Shown piece by piece: positions 41,802 through 47,867 of a DNA stretch of 64,000 bases (the stretch's first letter is position 1; each line of letters starts with the position of its first letter). The position numbers were made by a program, and so were the translations under genes. A model generated the notes under the pieces. That model did no database searches. It was not told the DNA's origin and saw only the letters and a list, made by a program, of their open reading frames with translations. Source of the DNA: an uncultured eubacterium 1-6 (GTDB lineage Bacteria; Bacillota; Clostridia; Lachnospirales; Lachnospiraceae); contig CAIFEZ010000003.1 of NCBI GenBank assembly GCA_903789595.1, positions 1 to 64,000 of the forward strand, written 5' to 3'.

Positions 41802-42350
41802 ATGAGTAAAGCAATCGGAATGATTGAATTTAAAAGTATTCCAACGGGCATCACCGCAGCGGATCTGATGGTCAAGACCGCAGACGTTGACATAGTCGAG
41901 GCACAGACGGTCTGCCCCGGAAAGTATATCGCAATTATCACCGGCGATCTCAGTGCGGTAAAGGCATCTGTAGAAGCGGCAAGTACGGCATATGAATCCG
42001 AGCTGATCGACAATTTTGTACTCGGCAATCCCCACGAATCTCTGTTTCCGGCGATATACGGAGCCAGTGAAGTGAGTGAGGTGAATTCTCTCGGTATTCT
42101 TGAGACCTTCGATGTCGCTTCACTGATCGAGGCTGCGGATGCGGCTGCAAAAACAGCCATCGTTCAGGTAATTGAGCTGCGTCTCGCAAAGGGCATGTGC
42201 GGAAAATCCTTCATGCTGATTACCGGTGAGGTATCCGCTGTGACGGCTTCCATCGAGAAGGCCAGGGAGATTGCCGGAGAGAAGGGAATGTATCTGGATT
42301 CACAGGTGATCGCGCATCCGGACCAGAAGATTATTCAGACCATTCTTTAA
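41802..42350 (+). CDS. pduT: PduT-type trimeric shell protein (tandem BMC domain, Fe-S)
   Basis: A 182-residue protein with two BMC domains in tandem (about 1-90 and 95-182): IGMIEFKSIPTGITAADLMV and LGILETFDVASLIEAADAAA. The Cys in AQTVCPGKYIAI matches Salmonella PduT Cys38, which binds a [4Fe-4S] cluster at the trimer axis, a route for electrons. It is the only BMC-T gene seen; no PduB-type trimer is encoded in the window. AAAGGA precedes the ATG. Confidence 0.94.
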   Translation: MSKAIGMIEFKSIPTGITAADLMVKTADVDIVEAQTVCPGKYIAIITGDLSAVKASVEAASTAYESELIDNFVLGNPHESLFPAIYGASEVSEVNSLGILETFDVASLIEAADAAAKTAIVQVIELRLAKGMCGKSFMLITGEVSAVTASIEKAREIAGEKGMYLDSQVIAHPDQKIIQTIL

Positions 42351-42485
42351 AACCGGGTGTGGCGTGCGGAGCGATGATGAGATAACAGGAGCAGAGTTTG
42401 TCTTATTTGTTTTACGCGGACAGCGGGAAGTATTCGGCCACACAGCGAGGTCAGATATAGAGAACGTCGTGGGAGGGACAGAGGA

Positions 42486-43262
42486 GTGCTTGCAATCGAA
42501 CGACGCAATTTAATACTGGAAAAACTGCAGGACAACAAAAAGGTTGTCGTAAGTGAACTGAGCAAGCTGTACCACGTATCGGAAGAAACGATCCGGCGTG
42601 ATCTGGAGAAGCTCGAGCAGGAGGGATACGCGACAAAAAGCTACGGCGGGGCGGTTTTGAATGAGAACGTGGGCTTTGATATGCCGCTCACGGTGAGAAG
42701 CCGGAAGAATGTGATCGCGAAACAGAAAATCGCGGAGATCGCGGCGGGGATCATTCATGACGGCGACCATATCATGCTCGATGCGAGCTCTACAGATCTC
42801 TTTATCGCGAAGGCAATCAAGAACAAGCAGAGGCTGACCGTTGTCACCAATTCCATCGAGATCATCCTGGAGCTTTCGGAGGTGCCCGGCTGGACAATCA
42901 TATCCACGGGAGGCACGCTTAAGGAAGGATATCTTGCACTGATCGGACCGGAAGCCGAGAAGTCTGCAAACGCATATTACGCGGACAAGGCATTCGTGTC
43001 CTGCAAGGCGCTGAACCGGGACCACGGAATCATGGACTCCCTTCAGCAGTTTACGTCACTCAAAAAGGTGACGATTGAATCTGCGGCGAAGAGCTATCTC
43101 GTTCTGGACAACACCAAGTTCGACAAGACGGCATTCTCCAGAATCGACACGCTCGAGCGCATCTACGGCGTCATTACCGATCAGAAGCCGGACGACTACT
43201 GGGTGGAGTATTTTGAGCGGGAGGGTATCCGGCTCTGCTACCCCGAGTCAGGCGGGCGCTGA
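42486..43262 (+). CDS. DeoR-family transcriptional regulator
   Basis: A 258-residue repressor. The N-terminal helix-turn-helix is RRNLILEKLQDNKKVVVSEL and VSEETIRRDLEKLEQEG. The C-terminal sugar-phosphate sensor shows DHIMLDASSTDLFIAKAI, TVVTNSIEIILELSE and STGGTLKEGYLALIGP. GTG start at 42486, GGGAGGG upstream. Last gene of the BMC locus; fucose/rhamnose-phosphate or DHAP-like metabolites are probable inducers by analogy with FucR-type members. Likely controls P3 and perhaps P1/P2. Confidence 0.9.
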   Translation: MLAIERRNLILEKLQDNKKVVVSELSKLYHVSEETIRRDLEKLEQEGYATKSYGGAVLNENVGFDMPLTVRSRKNVIAKQKIAEIAAGIIHDGDHIMLDASSTDLFIAKAIKNKQRLTVVTNSIEIILELSEVPGWTIISTGGTLKEGYLALIGPEAEKSANAYYADKAFVSCKALNRDHGIMDSLQQFTSLKKVTIESAAKSYLVLDNTKFDKTAFSRIDTLERIYGVITDQKPDDYWVEYFEREGIRLCYPESGGR

Positions 43263-43290
43263 TTCATAACAGTTTTATCGTGGTTCACGA

Positions 43291-43410
43291 GATATCTGAA
43301 AGGCAGGGATTTCACAGCCCAATTGCCATTCGCAAACTTTTAACAGCCAGTAATGCTCAGGCAAAGGTACTGTGAAACCCTTGCCTGGTAAGTTGTGCGT
43401 AAACAGTAAC
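43291..43410. repeat. intergenic hairpin repeat, copy 2
   Basis: ATATCTGAAAGGCAGGGATT, TCACAGCC, TTGCCATTCGCAAAC, GGCAAAGGTACTGTGAAACC, CTTGCCTGGTAAGTTG. AGGCAGGGATTTCACAG pairs with CTGTGAAACCCTTGCCT over 17 bp. It lies between deoR and the rpmG promoter. Confidence 0.8.
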
Positions 43411-43450
43411 CACACATGAATTTACCGCGAAATTTTAATGTTCACATATA

Positions 43451-43479
43451 TTGACACAGGATTTACTTCGTGCTATGCT
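43451..43479 (+). promoter_or_regulatory. promoter of rpmG-secE-nusG-rplK-rplA
   Basis: TTGACA (43451-43456), 17 bp, TATGCT (43474-43479). Confidence 0.8.
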
Positions 43480-43622
43480 AGTACAGCGACAACGAAGTAG
43501 GTCCTTTTTTTTTACGTTTTTTTGGTAGAAAGAGGCGGTGAACGTGATCGTTTCCCATTTGCCGGAAAATGCAGAAAAATCGGGGCCCGATTTTAGTGTT
43601 TATAACAGTGGAGGTGGAAGTC

Positions 43623-43772
43623 GTGCGTACCAGAATTACATTAGCATGTACAGAGTGCAAGCAGCGCAACTACAATACGACGAAGGACAAGAAGACACAT
43701 CCGGAGCGTATGGAAATCAAGAAGTACTGCAGATTCTGCAGAAAGCATACGATGCACAGAGAGACAAAGTAA
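43623..43772 (+). CDS. rpmG: 50S ribosomal protein L33
   Basis: A 49-residue ribosomal protein. [20 protein letters not shown] and [17 protein letters not shown] give the zinc-ribbon pair CxxC and CxxC. The start is GTG at 43623, with GGAGGTGG upstream; longer in-frame readings are not supported. First gene of the rpmG-secE-nusG group. Confidence 0.95.
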   Translation: MRTRITLACTECKQRNYNTTKDKKTHPERMEIKKYCRFCRKHTMHRETK

Positions 43773-43815
43773 TTGAGAGACTTCGTTCTTTCGTTTTCTC
43801 TGGTGAGGTGAGTTT

Positions 43816-44043
43816 ATGGCAGACGATGCAAAGAAGAACAAGGCCGGGAGGCCAGCAAAAGCCGCTAAGAAGGGCAGCTGGGCGAAGGGCCTGAAGACTG
43901 AATGGGACAAGATCGTATGGACAGAGCCGAAGACGCTTGGGAGACAGACCGCAGCGGTCGTCGCCATCTCGGTGGTTGTGTGCGTACTGATTACGCTGGT
44001 AGATAATCTGGGACTGCAGATCATGCAGTTGATCATTGGGTAA
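43816..44043 (+). CDS. secE: preprotein translocase subunit SecE
   Basis: A 75-residue protein with a basic N-terminus, the amphipathic WAKGLKTEWDKIVWTEPKTL and one C-terminal membrane helix (about residues 47-70). It is the single-span SecE of the SecYEG channel. GTGAGGTGAG precedes the ATG; nusG follows after 15 bp. Confidence 0.95.
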   Translation: MADDAKKNKAGRPAKAAKKGSWAKGLKTEWDKIVWTEPKTLGRQTAAVVAISVVVCVLITLVDNLGLQIMQLIIG

Positions 44044-44058
44044 GGAAAAGGTGGATCC

Positions 44059-44586
44059 ATGTCAGATTCTGAGGCAAAATGGTATGTAGTTCACACTTAT
44101 TCCGGCTATGAGAATAAGGTGAAGGCTAACATTGAGAAGACAATCGCAAACAGACACCTTGAAGACCAGATCCTGGAAGTCCGCGTACCGATGGAGGAGG
44201 TCGTTGAGGTAAAGAACGGCACGAAGAAGCAGGTACAGAGGAAGATGTTTCCGGGCTATGTGCTCCTTAACATGGTTATGAATGACGACACATGGTATGT
44301 CGTTCGTAATACCAGAGGCGTTACCGGATTTGTAGGTCCGGGTTCCAAACCGGTTCCTCTTTCACCGGCTGAGATGCAGCCGCTGGGAGTTGACGCCGGA
44401 GAAAAGGTGGTCATTGATCTTGAAGTCGGTGACCAGGTTGTCGTAATCGGGGGCGTGTGGAAGGATTCCACCGGTACCGTATCGGCGATCAATCAGAGCA
44501 AACAGACCGTTACTATTAACGTTGAGCTGTTCGGACGGGCGACGCCGGTTGAAATCAGCTTCGCAGAAGTCCGCAAGGCCGGCTGA
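44059..44586 (+). CDS. nusG: transcription termination/antitermination protein NusG
   Basis: A 175-residue RNA-polymerase-binding factor. The NGN domain has AKWYVVHTYSGYENKVKANI, MFPGYVLLNMVMND and VRNTRGVTGFVGPG. The C-terminal KOW domain has VGDQVVVIGGVWKDSTGTVS. Complete and typical. Confidence 0.97.
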   Translation: MSDSEAKWYVVHTYSGYENKVKANIEKTIANRHLEDQILEVRVPMEEVVEVKNGTKKQVQRKMFPGYVLLNMVMNDDTWYVVRNTRGVTGFVGPGSKPVPLSPAEMQPLGVDAGEKVVIDLEVGDQVVVIGGVWKDSTGTVSAINQSKQTVTINVELFGRATPVEISFAEVRKAG

Positions 44587-44592
44587 CGGCCA

Positions 44593-44620
44593 GTGGGAGG
44601 GACATTCCCGCAAATACCAC
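44593..44620 (+). promoter_or_regulatory. L1 operator mimic upstream of rplK
   Basis: GTGGGAGGGACATTCCCGC followed by AAATACCAC. It reproduces the conserved GGTGGGAGG and AAATACCAC strands of the L1-binding site in 23S rRNA, so free L1 can bind the mRNA and repress translation of rplK-rplA. 22 bp before the rplK start. Confidence 0.8.
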
Positions 44621-44642
44621 ATTATTTTAGGAGGTGCCGAAA

Positions 44643-45068
44643 ATGGCAAAGAAGGTTACAGGTTACATTAAATTACAGATTCCTGCAGGCAAAGCTACTC
44701 CAGCTCCGCCGGTTGGTCCTGCTCTTGGTCAGCACGGTGTCAACATCGTACAGTTCACCAAAGAGTTCAATGCAAGAACTGCAGATAAGGGAGATCTTAT
44801 CATTCCTGTAGTGATTACAGTTTATGCAGACAGAAGCTTCAGCTTCATCACAAAGACTCCGCCGGCTGCAGTACTTATCAAGAAGGCATGCAACCTCAAG
44901 AAAGCTTCTGGAGAACCGAACAAGACAAAGGTCGCTACCATCACAAAGGATCAGATCAAAGAGATCGCCGAGATGAAGATGCCTGACCTGAACGCAGCAT
45001 CCGTAGAGAGCGCCATGAGCATGATCGCGGGAACCTGCCGCAGCATGGGCGTTGTCGTTGAGGACTGA
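44643..45068 (+). CDS. rplK: 50S ribosomal protein L11
   Basis: A 141-residue ribosomal protein: [39 protein letters not shown] and the RNA-binding half with [12 protein letters not shown] and [19 protein letters not shown]. The ATG at 44643 follows AGGAGGTG. Confidence 0.97.
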   Translation: MAKKVTGYIKLQIPAGKATPAPPVGPALGQHGVNIVQFTKEFNARTADKGDLIIPVVITVYADRSFSFITKTPPAAVLIKKACNLKKASGEPNKTKVATITKDQIKEIAEMKMPDLNAASVESAMSMIAGTCRSMGVVVED

Positions 45069-45159
45069 TTCGGTTTACAGTAACTTTCGTAAGTGTCCGC
45101 TGTTTCCTTCGGAGAAAGCGTTAATTCTTGCATATGCGCCGGAAGGACGGACACAAATC

Positions 45160-45187
45160 GTGGGAGGGAAAATCCCGCAACTACCAC
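45160..45187 (+). promoter_or_regulatory. second L1 operator mimic, upstream of rplA
   Basis: GTGGGAGGGAAAATCCCGC followed by AACTACCAC, the same structure as at 44593. It lies in a 135-bp spacer that also holds a long-range stem (GTGTCCG 45094 with CGGACAC 45148). Confidence 0.78.
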
Positions 45188-45203
45188 AGGAGGTATTTTT
45201 AAA

Positions 45204-45899
45204 ATGAAACACGGAAAGAAATACGCAGAAGCTGCAAAAGCTATTGACCGCGCAAATCTGTATGATCCGGCAGAGGCAATTGCCCTTGCAAAAAAATCTG
45301 CAGTAGCTAAGTTTGATGAGACAATTGAAGTACATATCCGTACAGGCTGTGACGGACGTCACGCGGATCAGCAGGTACGTGGAGCTGTTGTACTTCCTCA
45401 CGGAACCGGCAAGAGCGTTCGTGTACTTGTATTCGCAAAGGGAGCAAAGGCCGATGAGGCTAAGGCTGCCGGAGCTGATTTTGTAGGCGATATGGATCTG
45501 GTTCCGAAGATCCAGAACGAAGGATGGCTTGATTTTGACGTTGTTGTTGCAACACCGGATATGATGGGTGTTGTAGGACGTCTGGGCCGTATCCTCGGAC
45601 CGAAGGGCTTAATGCCGAACCCGAAGGCCGGAACAGTTACCATGGACGTAACAAAGGCGATCAACGATATCAAAGCAGGTAAAGTTGAGTACCGTCTTGA
45701 TAAGGCAAATATCATTCACGTTGTAATTGGTAAAGCTTCCTTTACGGAAGAGCAGCTGAATGACAACTTCCAGACACTGATGGCAGCTATTAACAAAGCC
45801 AGACCTGCCGCACTGAAGGGCCAGTATCTGAAATCCGTTTCCGTTGCTCCTACAATGGGACCGGGCGTGAAGATCAACCCGATCAAGGTAAGCGCATAA
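45204..45899 (+). CDS. rplA: 50S ribosomal protein L1
   Basis: A 231-residue ribosomal protein and translational repressor. [40 protein letters not shown] and [20 protein letters not shown] are typical. The ATG at 45204 follows AGGAGGT; an upstream in-frame start at 45093 would run through the L1 operator and is rejected. Confidence 0.97.
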   Translation: MKHGKKYAEAAKAIDRANLYDPAEAIALAKKSAVAKFDETIEVHIRTGCDGRHADQQVRGAVVLPHGTGKSVRVLVFAKGAKADEAKAAGADFVGDMDLVPKIQNEGWLDFDVVVATPDMMGVVGRLGRILGPKGLMPNPKAGTVTMDVTKAINDIKAGKVEYRLDKANIIHVVIGKASFTEEQLNDNFQTLMAAINKARPAALKGQYLKSVSVAPTMGPGVKINPIKVSA

Positions 45900-45945
45900 T
45901 TTCGTCGCAAAATTATGTGAAGGCTTTTTGAAAGCTGTATATAAA

Positions 45946-46022
45946 AGGCTGCTGCACAGCAGACTGCAGCGAATAGATTGAGAATTTATTCGTATGCGGA
46001 AAATGTGTGGCAGCCTTTTTCT
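45946..46022 (+). terminator. terminator after rplA
   Basis: AGGCTGCTGCACA pairs with TGTGTGGCAGCCT across a 45-nt loop and is followed by TTTTTCT. rplJ/rplL do not follow. Confidence 0.7.
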
Positions 46023-46056
46023 ATTCCATGAGCTTTTATTTTTTTGCTGTTTACGG

Positions 46057-46166
46057 CATATCTGAACGGCAGAGATTTCACACCCCTGTTGCCGTTCGCA
46101 AACTGGCAGTGCGAGGGCAAAGGTGCTGTGAAATTTCTGCCTGGTCAGCTAAGCGCGAGTGGTAAC
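46057..46166. repeat. intergenic hairpin repeat, copy 3
   Basis: ATATCTGAACGGCAGAGATT, TCACACC, TTGCCGTTCGCAAACTGG, GGCAAAGGTGCTGTGAAATT, CTGCCTGGTCAGCTAAGC. Stem GGCAGAGATTTCACA with TGTGAAATTTCTGCC over 15 bp. Together with copy 2 it flanks the rpmG-rplA operon. Confidence 0.8.
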
Positions 46167-46233
46167 TTAATTTTTGCGTACAACAGTCTTTGACCTCGAT
46201 GGGGTCGAGACCGGCGTGTACTGCGGTGAAGAG

Positions 46234-47427
46234 ATGAAGAATATGGCGGAATATTCGTATATTTTCAATAAGGGTTTTCAGATGACGGGAGTGGCTGTAT
46301 CGGTATTTCAGGATGACCAGATGCTCTACCCGGAAAAGCCGGATGATTTTCACGCGGTGCGGGATAATTCTGCATTCAGGCACAAACTGGTCCGCATGAC
46401 GGATGAACGAAAGGTGCCGCTGATTTACCTGGACGAACACAAGGTCATAGTCGCCGCTGTTCGTCAGGACGGCTGCTATTATTTCTTCGGTCCGGTCAGC
46501 TCCGAGCACCTGAATCGGGTTGAGCTTCATCGCTATTATTTTGATATGAACATGCGAAAAGGCATGGAAAAGGAGATCCCGTATTTTCCATTCAGCCGGT
46601 TTCTAGCATATCTTGAGCTGATGGTGTTTGAGATCACGGGACGAAAGTTTACAGACGAGCAGATCATCAACGGAAACCTGCTTCAGTCGGGAATAGAGGA
46701 AGAGAAGACGTCAGAGGAGATCTCCATCGGGCAGATCTCCGATGCGGAGGAAAGCGCGCATCATACGTACATGGAGGAGAGAAGACTTCTGGACTGCGTG
46801 CGGGAAGGAAGAGTCGAGGAGGCCCTGCGCATGAATGCGCGGATGGATTCCGAGATCGGCGTGATGTCAAAGAATGAGACGGAACAGGTGCGCAAGCTGG
46901 TCACCGTCGCCATAGCGCTTTCGGTCAGAGCTGCCATTGAAGGCGGCCTGACGCCCTCGGAAGCATATCGCATGAGCGATCTTTATCTGCAGAAGCTGGA
47001 TGAATGTAAGACACTGACGGAATTGCTTGCAGCGCGCAACCGTGCGGTGCGTGATATTGCGACACGTGTTCACGAGTGTCAGATGCGGAAACGAAAATCC
47101 AGCTATGTGGAGAGATGCTGCGATTACGTCAATCGGAACTATCGGAACAAGATTTACCTGTCGGATATCGCATCAGAGCTGGGAATCAGCGCGTCCTACC
47201 TGTCCAGGCTGTTTGCGGGAGAGATGGGCGTGAAGCTGCAGGATTATATCGTGCAGGTACGAGTGGAGCGCGCGGCGAATCTCCTGACGTACTCGGAGGA
47301 AAGCATATCGAAAATCAGCGACTATGTGAATTTCCCGTCTCAGAGTTATTTCGGGAGGGTCTTTCGCAAGTACAAGAATATGACGCCGAGAGAATATCGG
47401 GAGAGATATAAGCCGAAGGAATTCTGA
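46234..47427 (+). CDS. AraC-family transcriptional regulator
   Basis: A 397-residue regulator. The C-terminal 100 residues have two helix-turn-helix units: IYLSDIASELGISASYLSRL and ISKISDYVNFPSQSYFGRVF, ending TPREYRERYKPKEF. The N-terminal 270 residues are a ligand-binding/oligomerisation region without a cupin signature. The ATG at 46234 is preferred; the frame is open to a TTG at 46174 near the repeat, with weak support. The following carbohydrate genes are likely targets through the GAAAGTGCAAGATA sites at 47542 and 50506. Confidence 0.88.
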   Translation: MKNMAEYSYIFNKGFQMTGVAVSVFQDDQMLYPEKPDDFHAVRDNSAFRHKLVRMTDERKVPLIYLDEHKVIVAAVRQDGCYYFFGPVSSEHLNRVELHRYYFDMNMRKGMEKEIPYFPFSRFLAYLELMVFEITGRKFTDEQIINGNLLQSGIEEEKTSEEISIGQISDAEESAHHTYMEERRLLDCVREGRVEEALRMNARMDSEIGVMSKNETEQVRKLVTVAIALSVRAAIEGGLTPSEAYRMSDLYLQKLDECKTLTELLAARNRAVRDIATRVHECQMRKRKSSYVERCCDYVNRNYRNKIYLSDIASELGISASYLSRLFAGEMGVKLQDYIVQVRVERAANLLTYSEESISKISDYVNFPSQSYFGRVFRKYKNMTPREYRERYKPKEF

Positions 47428-47541
47428 ACGTTCCGATCTGTCGAAGAAGCAGTCCGGAATTCGTACAGACAGAGCCATTGTGGTCATTTGGAATGTCTGG
47501 ATTTCCTGATATTCAGAGAAAAGAAGATCAACAGAATTATA

Positions 47542-47588
47542 GAAAGTGCAAGATAACATCAGATCCTGCCGCCGGTATTGGATACACT
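47542..47588 (+). promoter_or_regulatory. candidate AraC-regulated promoter, site 1
   Basis: GAAAGTGCAAGATA at 47542-47555 is followed 41 bp (start to start) later by TACACT (47583-47588), a weak -10. An identical 14-mer with the same 41-bp offset to TATAAT is at 50506. There is no good -35, as expected for an activator-dependent promoter. Confidence 0.45.
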
Positions 47589-47628
47589 GTCTATGTGTAT
47601 GGATTCAGATCCGGCAGCGGGATTTTTT
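47562..47628 (+). terminator. intrinsic terminator or leader hairpin upstream of the rhamnosidase
   Basis: ATCCTGCCGCCGG pairs with CCGGCAGCGGGAT (11 of 13) and TTTTTT follows. It could end the araC transcript or act as a leader structure of the next operon. Confidence 0.7.
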
Positions 47629-47867
47629 ACGCAGGTGTGACGAGCATTGTGAGTGCCCTGGTTGAAGGACTAACTTTCCGGGGCGTAATTTTCCGACGGG
47701 TCTGAAAATCGAGCGGTCAGAGATCACAGAATATAAAAGAACTGCAACGATTCAGGCCCCAATTTTGAGAGACTGCGGTTCTCTTGATGTGAGAAATTGC
47801 GGAATGAGGGATCAAACGGAACGAGAGATGAGAGGGAAAAACAATTGAAAGACGGGGGAGTGAAGAA

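Noticed and set aside
46174-46233. TTG start at 46174 for the AraC regulator
   Set aside because: No ribosome site, adjacent to a hairpin repeat; ATG at 46234 preferred, though not certain.
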